Source of the DNA: DAOUBP01 sp034432655
Lineage (GTDB): Bacteria > Chloroflexota > Anaerolineae > CG2-30-64-16
Assembly: GCA_034432655.1 (NCBI GenBank)
Contig: DAOUBP010000115.1
Coordinates: 1 to 45,588, forward strand
Length of the DNA: 45,588 nucleotides
Direction: 5' to 3'
Under the pieces are notes generated by a model that saw only the letters and a list, made by a program, of their open reading frames with translations, did no database searches and was not told where the DNA came from. The translations under genes were made by a program, and so were the position numbers. This document shows positions 1 to 8,103 of the stretch, piece by piece; position 1 is the stretch's first letter, and the number at the start of each line of letters is the position of its first letter.

Positions 1-23
1 GCCCGGCGACTTCATCGCCGGGC
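1..23. other. Perfect GC-rich hairpin at window start
   Basis: Arms GCCCGGCGA and TCGCCGGGC form a 9-bp perfect stem around a 5-nt CTTCA loop. No T tract follows on either strand, so it could be the terminator of a gene lying left of the window or a REP-like palindrome. The rest of 24-96 shows nothing recognisable. Confidence 0.45.
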
Positions 24-96
24 GAGCGCACGAGACGCACAGCACTCCGGAGAAGGCGATTACCGGTTTATTTTCTTAATGTTCATCATTCGGTGG

Positions 97-268
97 CCAG
101 ATGCCAGCCACCGAATTCATTCGGCCGTCCAGCCGCATCCGAGGATGCGTCACCATCGGTGAGTGCGCTTGAGCGCACTTTTCCTGCCAGACACCGAATT
201 CATTCGGTAACCAGGTGCCAGCCACCGAATTCATTCGGCCGCCCAGCCGCATCCGAGGATGCGCCACC
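97..268. repeat. Duplicated 58-bp palindromic repeat
   Basis: Two direct copies (97-154 and 211-268, start-to-start 114 bp) differ at only three positions. Each carries two palindromes: CCGAATTCATTCGG (111-124, 225-238) and CGCATCCGAGGATGCG (134-149, 248-263). A third CCGAATTCATTCGG lies at 194-207, and a separate palindrome, AGTGCGCTTGAGCGCACT, at 162-179. No credible protein is encoded. It looks like a REP/BIME-type extragenic element just past the 3' end of the minus-strand operon. Confidence 0.7.
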
Positions 269-274
269 CCTCCG

Positions 275-1123
275 TCACTCCATCCCCTCCGCTGCGGTCA
301 CCCTCACCCGATACCGGTAGACTCCCGCCGGTTCCGACAGCTCGATGTCGGTGCCCGCCCACGACAGCCAGAAGATGCCGCTCCAGCGATACTGGTTGTA
401 GCGCTCCCGCCCCACGTACTTCGCCTGGCCGGGTTCGGTTTCCGTGCAGAAGCGCACCTGGCGCGTCCGCGAAGTGAAACAGGTGACCGCTGCCCGCGTC
501 GGCACCCACTGATCGGCGAAATCCGCGAAGTCCCGGGCCGTGCCGTCAGAGTCACTGTAGAGTGTGAAGTAGCGCGCGCCCTGTTCGTTGGCCACGTAGA
601 CCAGCTCCGGCCTGACCGCCAGCCCGCTGAAGTCCACTGCGATGTCCAGCACCCCGGGGGCCGACACGGTGTAGGTGAAGACGATGCTGCCCAGGGGCGC
701 CACGGGCCGATACTTGCGGCGGAAGAGTTCTGTCCAGGTGTCCTCCACATCAATCACAAACCGTTTGATGATCCGACGTTCGGCCGGCACGCCGACCACG
801 GCAGCATGGCGGGACACGTACGACCTTCCCCTGTAGATCACGATGGGCACGCCGAAGCCGTAGCCCTCCTCGATCAACTCCCGCCCATCCTGTACCAGCA
901 CCGGACCCTTTTGCAACGATGCGATCTTGCCCACCAGCGGCCGCGTGTCGCTGTAGACGCGCAAGACCAGGCCGTCGGCCAGGGACAGCTCGTGGGGGGA
1001 CTCCCCGGGGCGCAGCAAAGCCGTCAGGCGCAGCGTCCAGTGTGGCTCGATGGCCTCTTTGGCGATGAACCAGGCCAGCAAGAGCAGGGCCAGGAGGAAG
1101 ATGAGAGCGCTTATCTTCTTCAC
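275..1123 (-). CDS. Membrane-anchored protein of unknown function
   Basis: 282 aa. The GTG start at 1123 overlaps the stop of the preceding FG-GAP gene by 4 nt (GTGA), which fits the overlap habit of this operon, so I reject the longer ORF reaching 1348. The N-terminus (VKKISALIFLLALLLLAWF) is a signal anchor or uncleaved signal peptide. The remaining 260 residues look extracytoplasmic and beta-rich, with aromatic-rich C-terminal strands (WSGIFWLSWAG). I do not recognise a family. Last gene of the surface-polysaccharide operon, so a cell-envelope role is inferred from position only. Confidence 0.75.
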   Translation of the reverse strand: MKKISALIFLLALLLLAWFIAKEAIEPHWTLRLTALLRPGESPHELSLADGLVLRVYSDTRPLVGKIASLQKGPVLVQDGRELIEEGYGFGVPIVIYRGRSYVSRHAAVVGVPAERRIIKRFVIDVEDTWTELFRRKYRPVAPLGSIVFTYTVSAPGVLDIAVDFSGLAVRPELVYVANEQGARYFTLYSDSDGTARDFADFADQWVPTRAAVTCFTSRTRQVRFCTETEPGQAKYVGRERYNQYRWSGIFWLSWAGTDIELSEPAGVYRYRVRVTAAEGME

Positions 1124-2487
1124 GGCATGCCCCTGGCCCGGCCGGTGTTGCGGTTGTCGAAATGGAACTTGGGCCAGCTGACCGGGCCTAACGGTCCCAC
1201 ATCCAACAGCACGTGGATGCCGTTGTTGGCGCCGACAACGATGTCGGCCTGGCCATTTCCGTTCAAGTCGCCCACCCAAGGCGACGAGAAAACGAACGCG
1301 CCCAGGTTCACGGGGAACCCGGGCAAGGCCGCGCCGCGGTTGTCCCACCCGTAGAGCAGATGATCCTTGGAGCCGGCAATGACATCCGGGAGGCCGTCCC
1401 CGGTCAGGTCAACCAGCGCAGCCGACGAGATGAACTGATCGCCGGCCGCCTGGGGCCAGCCGGGCAACGGTTTTCCTTGCGCGTCCCAGGCATACATCTT
1501 GCCATCCCAAGAACCGATCACCACGTCGGGCCGGCCGTCGCCGTCCAGGTCCCCGATGGCCGGCGAGGCCTCCACCAGATTCCTGGTCTGTTGGGGCCAG
1601 CCGGGCAGGGGCCGGCCGCGCTGATCCAGGGCGTGCACCAGGCCGGCGTCATCGCCGACGATGATGTCCGGTTCCCCGTCGCCGTCCAGGTCGGCCAGGG
1701 CCGGGGATGAGTCGGAATCGGCTGTGAGGCGAACGGGGAAGCCGGGCAGGGGGGTGCCGTCCAGCTGCCAGGCGTGCACGACCCCGCGATCCGGCAGGCC
1801 CAGCCAGCGCGGGGGGACGCCTTCGGTCAGGGTCGTCACGGCAAGAATGCGGCCATCGGTAGCCGCAGTGGCATCGCCCCAGCCCAGCGCGGGCTGCGGC
1901 CATCCCCGCACCGGCCGGCCGCGCGCGTCCAGCACGAACATCTGACTGGCACCCAACACGGCCACCCGGTCGCCGGGCAGGATGGTCGGCGACGACCAAA
2001 GCCGGTGCCGCAGATGGACCGGCCAGCCCGGCAGGCTGGTGCCGTCTGCGCGCCAACCGAACAGCTGTCCCGCCTCCGACCCCACGAAGAGCTCCAGCCG
2101 GCCGTCCCCGTCCACGTCGGCTGCTGCCGGGGAGGAGAAGAAGCCCTTGGGGCTGTAGTGGGGCCAGCCGGGCCGGTCGTTCAGCCCTGCGTCGGTGACA
2201 TAGAAATAACCATCCCATGCGCCGACCGCGATCTCCGTCGCGCCGTCCCCGTCCAGGTCGGCCACCAGCGGCGAGGCGATCACCGGGCCGGCCGTAGGCC
2301 GGAACATGTGGTTCGGCTGCAACATCACCGGTGTGCTGGCCGGTTTTGGTTGTTTGCTGCAGGCGGAGAGGAGTAACATGATGCACAGGAAAGTCGCAAC
2401 CGCGCAGACGCCGCAGCTTGCTGCGGTTTTCTCCCTTCCCCGGGGCTTGTCCCGGTGCGTGTCCGGCTGTGATACCCGTGATGTCAT
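1120..2487 (-). CDS. FG-GAP/VCBS repeat lipoprotein
   Basis: 455 aa. A basic N-terminal stretch precedes a hydrophobic segment ending in a lipobox (LLLSAC, Cys about 43), so this is probably a surface lipoprotein. The mature part has about seven repeats with DxDGDG-type calcium loops (ADLDGDG, ADVDGDG, GDLDGDG, GDLNGNG) and recurrent LPGWP/LPGFP turns. This is typical of an FG-GAP/VCBS beta-propeller used in surface binding. ATG at 2487 overlaps the upstream methyltransferase stop (ATGA). It is translationally coupled to glycan genes, so binding or displaying a surface polymer is a reasonable inference. Ligand unknown. Confidence 0.85.
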   Translation of the reverse strand: MTSRVSQPDTHRDKPRGREKTAASCGVCAVATFLCIMLLLSACSKQPKPASTPVMLQPNHMFRPTAGPVIASPLVADLDGDGATEIAVGAWDGYFYVTDAGLNDRPGWPHYSPKGFFSSPAAADVDGDGRLELFVGSEAGQLFGWRADGTSLPGWPVHLRHRLWSSPTILPGDRVAVLGASQMFVLDARGRPVRGWPQPALGWGDATAATDGRILAVTTLTEGVPPRWLGLPDRGVVHAWQLDGTPLPGFPVRLTADSDSSPALADLDGDGEPDIIVGDDAGLVHALDQRGRPLPGWPQQTRNLVEASPAIGDLDGDGRPDVVIGSWDGKMYAWDAQGKPLPGWPQAAGDQFISSAALVDLTGDGLPDVIAGSKDHLLYGWDNRGAALPGFPVNLGAFVFSSPWVGDLNGNGQADIVVGANNGIHVLLDVGPLGPVSWPKFHFDNRNTGRARGMP

Positions 2488-3479
2488 TTGTGTCCCACCA
2501 CAATGGGAAACTCAAACCCTTGTCTGCCCAGCAGCCATGTCTTGAGCCGGTGGCGCCACCAGAGGGGGCCGCGACGGACGGGGTACCAGGCTGGCGTCAG
2601 GCCCGCTGCGCGCAGAGCAGCTTCCACTTCTCCGCGGCCAAGCACGCGGCTGCCGGGCCGATCCTCTGCACTGCCATGCCCGGCGATAGGGGAATCCACC
2701 AGCAACAGCGCGCCGCCCGGCCGCAGCGCCTGCGCCAGCCGGGACACCGCAGCCTGGAGGTCGGCCGCGTAATGCAACGACGCGTTGCAAACGACCGCTG
2801 CAAAGGTGCCTGGGGCCAGGGGCGGCCACTCCAGGTCGCCCAGCACCGGCATAAACCGCCCGGCCGTGACCTGCTCCTGCAAAAGAGCGAGGGGGTCGTC
2901 GTCTCCGATCACGCTGCCCTGTGACGTCTCTGCCGGACGCGTCGAAGTCAGTTCTCGGAATGCATCCCGCGTTGCGAGCGCGGTCGGGAAATGTCGTGCG
3001 GCGCCCAGCCCGAAGTCGGCGTCCCCGCTCAGATCGAACGCGATGACGATGTGTCCCAGGTCTGCCAGGCGATGGCTGAGCCAGGGGAACCCCGCGCCGG
3101 CGTCCGCGATGGGCAACGGCGCGGGGCCCAGTTCAACCAGGAGTTCCGCCACACGCGTCCAGCTCTCCCGGCGCAGCGGCCAGTAGAGCCGTGGGAATCC
3201 GGGCGGATCGGCGTGCGGCAGCGCCTGGGCCAGAGCAGGGGTCAGCGGCCGCCATCCTTCGGCCAGCCGCGCGGCCCGATAGGCTGCCGCAAACGCATCG
3301 TGCGCTGCACGGCGGTGCGGCAACCGCAGGTCGAGCGGGCCAGCCGGGTGGAGCGGATATGCCGTCCCATCTGCCCGGCAACGCAGCCCGTCGGCTTCCT
3401 TTGTCAACGGGCCGGCGCACAGCGGACACGCCAGCATGGCGGCCCAGGTCGCCGCCGGCCCCATCATCGGGCCTCTCAT
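2484..3479 (-). CDS. Zinc-ribbon class I SAM methyltransferase
   Basis: 331 aa from ATG 3479, which overlaps the upstream methyltransferase stop (ATGA). A longer ORF runs back to 3893 but would lie inside that gene. The N-terminus has a Trm112-like zinc knuckle (ACPLC about residues 17-21, followed by LRC), then an alpha-helical linker. A Rossmann methyltransferase fold follows: motif I ADAGAGFPWLSHRLADLG, acidic motif II IAFDLS, and CNASLHYA plus LRPGGALLLVDSP near motifs IV-V. Tandem methyltransferases beside an O-antigen ligase suggest methylation of a surface glycan or lipid carrier. The substrate cannot be read from the sequence. Confidence 0.8.
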   Translation of the reverse strand: MRGPMMGPAATWAAMLACPLCAGPLTKEADGLRCRADGTAYPLHPAGPLDLRLPHRRAAHDAFAAAYRAARLAEGWRPLTPALAQALPHADPPGFPRLYWPLRRESWTRVAELLVELGPAPLPIADAGAGFPWLSHRLADLGHIVIAFDLSGDADFGLGAARHFPTALATRDAFRELTSTRPAETSQGSVIGDDDPLALLQEQVTAGRFMPVLGDLEWPPLAPGTFAAVVCNASLHYAADLQAAVSRLAQALRPGGALLLVDSPIAGHGSAEDRPGSRVLGRGEVEAALRAAGLTPAWYPVRRGPLWWRHRLKTWLLGRQGFEFPIVVGHK

Positions 3480-4330
3480 CGGGGTTCTCCTGCGCCCGCT
3501 GCGCATGGCGTCCTTTCGTCTTTGCGCCGGAGGGCGAGCAGGAAGTGATCTCCCAGCGCCCGGAACCCGCGCCTCCCCCGCAGGTGGTGTTCTGCGGAGG
3601 CCAATTTGCGGACGGCGGCCGGGAAACGACCGGCCAGGTAGGGCGGTGGGATCAGGACGGGGAACCCCCAGACCAGCTCCGGCACAAAGCATCGGGCAAA
3701 GTAGCGGGCAAAACTGCCGGGGGTGTAATAGCGCACCGGAATCGTGCTGGCCGGTTGGCCCGGGCCCGCCGACATGCGCGCCTGCACCCACCCGCGCCCC
3801 AGCCTGCGCAAAGCCTCCCGCGGCCGCAGGCGCAACAAACCCCAGGCGACCTCCCACAGGCACCACCGGTTCATGACCGAGCAGATAAACCACCCCCCGG
3901 GCCGTATCAGGGCGGCCAGGCTTTCCGCCACCTGCCCCAGGTCAGGTTCGCAGTTCAAAGGTCCGAAACCGCTATAGGCTGCGTCGAAGGCCCCCATGAC
4001 GCGGCCGGCCAGCGCGCCGGCCGGCGCAGCCAGCCAGGTGATCCGTTCATGCGCAGGGCTGTGCGCAGCGGAGGCTTGCGCCTGCGCGATCATCACCGGG
4101 CTGATGTCAGTTGCCACCACTGTGAAGCCCGCCTCGGCCAGGCGCACGGCCATCTCCCCCGCGCCACAACCGATCTCCAAGACCCGGCCGACCGGCGGTA
4201 GCAGCTTTGCCAGGAGTTGAAAAGACTCCTCCTCCAGCCAGGCCTGGATCGGGTTGGCAGCGTAATCAGCGTGATAAGTGGCGGCCACGCGGTCAAAGGC
4301 CGATGCGACCTTAGCGTAATATTCGTTCAA
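3476..4330 (-). CDS. Class I SAM-dependent methyltransferase
   Basis: 284 aa. The likely start is TTG 4330, which overlaps the stop of the ligase gene (TTGA); this keeps the 4-nt overlap seen throughout the operon, and the ORF upstream of it is antisense to the ligase. Motif I is VLEIGCGAGEMAVRLAEAG, motif II VVATDIS, and the post-I region reads FDAAYSGFGPLNC. LIRPGGWFICSVMN marks the next strand. The C-terminal half (VRYYTPGSFARYFARCF, then VLIPPPYL) matches small-molecule and glycan-type Methyltransf_11 enzymes. Acts in the cytoplasm. Substrate unknown. Confidence 0.82.
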   Translation of the reverse strand: MNEYYAKVASAFDRVAATYHADYAANPIQAWLEEESFQLLAKLLPPVGRVLEIGCGAGEMAVRLAEAGFTVVATDISPVMIAQAQASAAHSPAHERITWLAAPAGALAGRVMGAFDAAYSGFGPLNCEPDLGQVAESLAALIRPGGWFICSVMNRWCLWEVAWGLLRLRPREALRRLGRGWVQARMSAGPGQPASTIPVRYYTPGSFARYFARCFVPELVWGFPVLIPPPYLAGRFPAAVRKLASAEHHLRGRRGFRALGDHFLLALRRKDERTPCAAGAGEPR

Positions 4331-5763
4331 GCAACCCTTACTCCCTGTTTGGGCACCATCGTCGCGGCCCACATGCCCAGCAAGACCCAAACCAGCAGCC
4401 GTCCCTGCTGGCTGAACCAGGGGTAGAAATCGAACCAACTGACCACCGACAGGGCCAATAAGGCGCCCGCGACAGAGGCGCTCAGCGCGAGCGAGGTCTT
4501 TGCCGGCCATCGGTGTCGGTGACGCCACAGAGCCAGCCACGGTCCCAGGTTCAACACCAGCCAGAGCAGGCTCCCGGGAACCCCCAGTTCGGCCTGGGCC
4601 AGCAGCGGCGCCCGGTGTACCGGTTGGTAGATAGGATAGGCAGCCAGCTCCTCAGGCCGGCGCTCCCACAGCGCAATGCTGAAGTTCCCATAACCCACCC
4701 CTTGCCAGGGGTGTTCCCGGATCAGCACCCAGGTCGCTGCCTCCAGCACAGCCCGCTCATCGAAAGAACGGATCTCCACCCCTTCCACCGACAGCCCTAA
4801 CCGGGGCCGCAGTAACGGCCACTGGGTGGCAACAAACAGCATTGCCACCGCGGCCAGCGCAAGGAGGAGGCCGATCACTGGAGCACGACGCATCTCCCCG
4901 GCTTGAAGCCTGATGGGCTGCCCACGCGGAGACCGTCTCTGTTGCGACCACAGCAAGATCAGCGCCGCTGTCGCACCGCCGACCAGCCCCAGCCAGGCCG
5001 CGCGGCTGAAAGTGATCAACAGGCCGCCGAAGCTGGCGGCAGTCAGCAGGACTGCCAGCCAGGCACGCCGCCCGCGGCTGCTCAGCAGCAGGCCGATGCC
5101 GAGCAAGGTGCCGGCCATCAAGATGCCGCCCAGGAGGTTGGGATGTTGGGTCAGCCCGTAGGCGCGCAGGGTGGGCACGCCGTCCACCGTGATGACGCTG
5201 GCGCCGGGCCAGTCGGGCCGCCATGTCACTTCGCCCAGATCGCGCAGTCCCAGGGTGCGCTGCAGCAGGAACTGGACCAGGCCCACCCCGGCCTGCAGCG
5301 CGGCCGAGATCACCAAAGCCCAGGCCAGCAGCCTGTGTAGCTCCCAGGTGGTGGCCACCGCCAGGAATACGCCTGCCAACAACCACAGCCGGCCCGTCTG
5401 ATACAACGTGTACAGGGGCAGCGACGCCCACAAAGCCGACAGCCCGGCCCAGGCTGCCAGCGCCAAGAGCGTGATCACCAGCCAGCGCGGGAGGAGCCGG
5501 GCGCGCTTCGGGAACGGCGTCAGCACCCAGGCGATTACCGTCAGCAGCGCCGGAAAGTCGCTGAGGAAGACGAAGATGTCCCGCAGCTCGAAGAAGACAT
5601 CCTCTGTCCCGTGATGGTAGAGCAGGCGATAGCGGTAGGCCGGTAGCGTCAGGGCCAGGACGGTGAACGCGCCCGGCAGGATCAGCGCGGCTTGCACTTG
5701 TAACGCGTGCTTGAGCTGGCCCCAACCTGTCTTGTGAGGCTCATCTGCTGGGATCTCGGTCAC
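4327..5763 (-). CDS. O-antigen ligase/polymerase-like membrane protein (Wzy_C)
   Basis: 478 aa with about 11-12 hydrophobic segments. GTG start at 5763, preceded by GAGGTGG about 5 nt upstream. A large soluble loop sits near residues 310-400, containing ATWVLIREHPWQGVGYGNF and YQPVHRAPLLAQAELG; the HPW-G-G-GNF and H..(P/L)..E.G patterns mark the Wzy_C (O-antigen ligase/polymerase) family. Such proteins transfer or polymerise undecaprenyl-linked glycans at the outer face of the membrane. It heads the run of overlapping genes and follows a small membrane protein by 9 nt. Ligase versus polymerase cannot be told apart from the sequence. Confidence 0.85.
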   Translation of the reverse strand: MTEIPADEPHKTGWGQLKHALQVQAALILPGAFTVLALTLPAYRYRLLYHHGTEDVFFELRDIFVFLSDFPALLTVIAWVLTPFPKRARLLPRWLVITLLALAAWAGLSALWASLPLYTLYQTGRLWLLAGVFLAVATTWELHRLLAWALVISAALQAGVGLVQFLLQRTLGLRDLGEVTWRPDWPGASVITVDGVPTLRAYGLTQHPNLLGGILMAGTLLGIGLLLSSRGRRAWLAVLLTAASFGGLLITFSRAAWLGLVGGATAALILLWSQQRRSPRGQPIRLQAGEMRRAPVIGLLLALAAVAMLFVATQWPLLRPRLGLSVEGVEIRSFDERAVLEAATWVLIREHPWQGVGYGNFSIALWERRPEELAAYPIYQPVHRAPLLAQAELGVPGSLLWLVLNLGPWLALWRHRHRWPAKTSLALSASVAGALLALSVVSWFDFYPWFSQQGRLLVWVLLGMWAATMVPKQGVRVA

Positions 5764-5772
5764 CTGGCCACC

Positions 5773-6018
5773 TCATCGCTGCAACGGCCATAGCTGCCAG
5801 CTGCTTGCCTCATTGCAGGAAAGCCACAGGGTGATCTGAGGCTTGAACGGCGGGCCGTTGTAGTCCAACCCGCAAGCAATAACGCGTTGAAAGCGCACCG
5901 TCCACAAACCGGGTTCGTGTCGGCGAACGGTCGCTCCCAAAAGCACCCCCCAGATCAAAAGGCCTGCCAGCAAACCGATCAGCCCGGCGGCGGCCTCGGC
6001 ACAACGTCCACAGGTCAT
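5773..6018 (-). CDS. Small one-pass membrane protein, first gene of operon
   Basis: 81 aa. One hydrophobic helix (AGLIGLLAGLLIWGVLLG) lies near the N-terminus, followed by a 45-residue soluble tail rich in Trp and Cys. The start codon is ATG 6018. No ribosome site is seen; a -10-like TAGAAT lies only about 8 nt upstream (6026-6031 on the complement), so the message may be nearly leaderless. Its stop lies 9 nt before the ligase start, so it is probably co-transcribed. No family recognised. Confidence 0.6.
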   Translation of the reverse strand: MTCGRCAEAAAGLIGLLAGLLIWGVLLGATVRRHEPGLWTVRFQRVIACGLDYNGPPFKPQITLWLSCNEASSWQLWPLQR

Positions 6019-6070
6019 AGCGGCAATTCTACCATAACATGCCCTGTTTTGGTCGCAACCGTGTGCCTGT

Positions 6071-6099
6071 TTGTCTGCAGCCGGGAACAGTAGTAGAAT
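6071..6099 (+). promoter_or_regulatory. Sigma70-type promoter, divergent intergenic region
   Basis: TTGTCT (6071-6076), a 17-bp spacer and TAGAAT (6094-6099) form a good vegetative promoter reading toward the gene at 6138, with transcription expected to begin near 6106. On the other strand a TAGAAT at 6031-6026 probably serves the operon that starts at 6018. Confidence 0.55.
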
Positions 6100-6137
6100 C
6101 GCAGGGCGAAAGTGTTGTGAAAGGGTTAAACCGGCGT

Positions 6138-6758
6138 ATGAACCTGAATCCTGTTTTGATCATCGTTGTCGTCGTCTTGCTCGCTGTCGCCTGGCTGGTG
6201 TGGCGGCGCAGGCAGGCCGCAAACCGGGGCCGTTCGGTCCCCTCCGGTCGAGGCGTTGTGCAGCCGGCGCAATCGTCTCTACCCCCGGCCCAACCGGCCT
6301 GGATGCCGCCGCGCTATGCCGCGCCGCAGTCTTCCGTGCCGGAGGGCCCTTCGTTGAGGGTCGGGATCAACGTCATCGCGCCGCAAGGCGATGGCTGGCT
6401 GGTGAGCTGGCACGCAGTGGCCGATGGCCAGGTGCCGGTGGCGGTGCAATGGGGCGCGCCCGAGATCATCTGGGGAGCAGATGACACGGTGACTTTGCGG
6501 TACGCCTGGGATGACACCGGGGAAGCCGCGGCCTTCCAGGCCCCGGAAACGCGGCTCTGTCAACCGGGTGAGATCATCAGCCGCAGCGCCGTGGTAAGCC
6601 CTGCTGCGGCCGGCCGCGCGCTGGACGGGGCGCGGCTGGCCGTGGCAGTGGGCTACGGCGCAGCTGCAGAGCATGCCGACGCCTGCCAGGACCGGGCGGC
6701 TTATCTGGCGTGGCAGAAGGTGGCCGTGTCCTCTCCGCGCATCGTTCCCGCCCGGTGA
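6138..6758 (+). CDS. Membrane-anchored protein of unknown function
   Basis: 206 aa from ATG 6138, preceded by AAAGGG about 12 nt upstream; an in-frame GTG at 6117 is an alternative. The N-terminus is a clear transmembrane anchor (VLIIVVVVLLAVAWLVW) followed by an RRRQ stop-transfer. A proline/alanine/serine linker (residues about 30-70) leads to a 125-residue globular part with WLVSWHAV and ALDGARLAVAVGYGAAAEHAD. No domain recognised. The product probably sits on the inside of the membrane. The stop lies 9 nt before the ATL gene, so the two are likely co-transcribed. Confidence 0.7.
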   Translation: MNLNPVLIIVVVVLLAVAWLVWRRRQAANRGRSVPSGRGVVQPAQSSLPPAQPAWMPPRYAAPQSSVPEGPSLRVGINVIAPQGDGWLVSWHAVADGQVPVAVQWGAPEIIWGADDTVTLRYAWDDTGEAAAFQAPETRLCQPGEIISRSAVVSPAAAGRALDGARLAVAVGYGAAAEHADACQDRAAYLAWQKVAVSSPRIVPAR

Positions 6759-6766
6759 TCTGTCTC

Positions 6767-7120
6767 ATGGAGCCGAACTTTTTTGCGCGTGTCTATGCGG
6801 TGGTGCGTCAGATCCCGCGCGGCAAAGTGGCCAGCTACGGCCAGATCGCCGCGCTGCTGGGGCATCCGCAGGCGGCGCGCACGGTCGGCTGGGCACTGAG
6901 CGCACTACGGGGCAATGAGGTCGCCGAAGTGCCGTGGCACCGGGTTATCAACAGCGCCGGGCGCATCAGCATCTCCCGCGCCGATCTCAGCGCCGAATTG
7001 CAACGCGCGCTGCTGGAGGCGGAAGGGGTCGAGTTCGATGCGCGCGGCTACGTGGACTGGCGGCGCTTCGGGTGGCAAGGGCTGGATGTAGCGGAAATTG
7101 AGGCCCTGTGGGCGCGGTAG
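6767..7120 (+). CDS. atl: Alkyltransferase-like (ATL) DNA repair protein
   Basis: 117 aa. It resembles the C-terminal DNA-binding domain of O6-alkylguanine-DNA alkyltransferase: PRGKVASYGQIAALLGHP, then VGWALSAL, then VPWHRVINSAGRIS. In true alkyltransferases the active site is PCHRV; here the Cys is Trp (about residue 57), the hallmark of ATL proteins. These bind O6-alkylguanine without repairing it and hand the lesion to nucleotide excision repair. ATG 6767 gives the usual family N-terminus. A GTG at 6755 that overlaps the previous stop (GTGA) is a possible alternative start. Confidence 0.92.
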   Translation: MEPNFFARVYAVVRQIPRGKVASYGQIAALLGHPQAARTVGWALSALRGNEVAEVPWHRVINSAGRISISRADLSAELQRALLEAEGVEFDARGYVDWRRFGWQGLDVAEIEALWAR

Positions 7121-7139
7121 TTGGGTAGTGCAAGAGTCC

Positions 7140-7187
7140 GATAGCCCGATAGTCCGATAGTCCGATAGTCCGATAGTCTGATAGTCT
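7140..7187. repeat. Octamer tandem array (GATAGTCC)n
   Basis: Six consecutive 8-bp units: GATAGCCC, three perfect GATAGTCC, then two GATAGTCT. The array lies between the ATL stop and the nitrilase-like gene. It is followed at about 7205-7226 by AAAGACGCAGAGACGCCAAG, itself a phrase that looks like a dispersed intergenic repeat. Non-coding; the unit length matches the second octamer array at 10617-10648. Confidence 0.85.
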
Positions 7188-7268
7188 CAGTAGATCACGG
7201 ATCTCATGCAAAGACGCAGAGACGCCAAGGGAATACAAGAACTCTTTTCAACAGATAAGGAGCAACCT

Positions 7269-8084
7269 ATGGCACGCGAAATCACCATTGCGCTGGCCCA
7301 GACTGCGCCGGTGCTGAACGACAACGAGGAGAACTTGCGCCGGATGGCCGGGCTCATCCAACGTATCTGCAGCGAGCAGCCCACCGACCTGATCGTCTTC
7401 CCCGAGCTGGCTGTCTCCGGCTATGAGTGCGGGCTGAATTTCACCCGCTTGGCCGAGCGGATCACCGGCCATGCGGTCTCGTTCCTGGCCGGCAAAGCGG
7501 CCGAGTTCAACGTCTATCTGGTCTTCGGGATGCCGGTCAAGGAACGGGTAGAGAGCATCCTGTTCGACGCGGCGGTGGTGATCGGCCGGGACGGCGAGCT
7601 GCTGGGAGATTATCGCAAGCTGCATCTGCGCGGGGAGGAGCGGCTGGCGTTTCGGCCCGGTTATCGTTTGCCGGTGTTCGAAACCGAGTTCGGGACGTGG
7701 GGGGTGATGGTCGGCTGGGATATCGCTTTTCCCGAGGTGGCGCGCAGCCTGGCGTTGGACGGTGCCGAACTGATCGTGGCGCCGGCTGCCTGGGAGGCCG
7801 ACCGCATGGAGGAATGGCGCGCCTATGCGATGGCCCGAGCGTGTGAAAACGCGGTGTTCCTGGCCGCGGCGAACCGGGTGGGCGAAGAACCTACTTACAC
7901 TTTCGGCGGCGAGTCCATGCTGGTGGGGCCGCGTGGCGCGGTTCACACTGCGCTGGACGAGGCGATCGAGGGCTACGCGGTGGCCACGGTGGATCTGGAC
8001 GAGGTGCGGAAGGTGCGCGAAGAGTCGCAGCTCTTCCAGTGTCGGCAGCCCGCAGCGTACCGCGCGATCGTCCGCAAATACTAG
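7269..8084 (+). CDS. Nitrilase-superfamily protein lacking the catalytic cysteine
   Basis: 271 aa. ATG 7269 has AAGGAG 6 nt upstream. The carbon-nitrogen hydrolase fold is clear from start to end: Glu46 in VFPEL, Lys117 in DYRKLHLRG, and the strand WGVMVGWDIAFPE where the family has a catalytic Cys (MICYD-type). Here the codon at 7713-7715 is GGC, giving Gly149; a single base separates it from TGC. Later parts (APAAWEADRMEEWRAYAMARACENAVF and RVGEE) match active amidases. By family knowledge the enzyme should be unable to form the thioester intermediate, so it is either a pseudoenzyme or contains a base error. It lies 19 nt upstream of threonine aldolase. Confidence 0.88.
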   Translation: MAREITIALAQTAPVLNDNEENLRRMAGLIQRICSEQPTDLIVFPELAVSGYECGLNFTRLAERITGHAVSFLAGKAAEFNVYLVFGMPVKERVESILFDAAVVIGRDGELLGDYRKLHLRGEERLAFRPGYRLPVFETEFGTWGVMVGWDIAFPEVARSLALDGAELIVAPAAWEADRMEEWRAYAMARACENAVFLAAANRVGEEPTYTFGGESMLVGPRGAVHTALDEAIEGYAVATVDLDEVRKVREESQLFQCRQPAAYRAIVRKY

Positions 8085-8103
8085 CACCAAGGAAAGGCGT
8101 CCG

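Noticed and set aside
215..1354. Long plus-strand open frame over the anchored-protein and FG-GAP genes
   Set aside because: Antisense shadow of GC-rich coding DNA; the minus strand has a signal anchor, coherent repeats and overlap-coupled starts.
2484..3893. Longer start for the zinc-ribbon methyltransferase
   Set aside because: The extra 138 residues are low-complexity and lie inside the upstream methyltransferase; ATG 3479 gives an ATGA overlap and a proper zinc-knuckle N-terminus.
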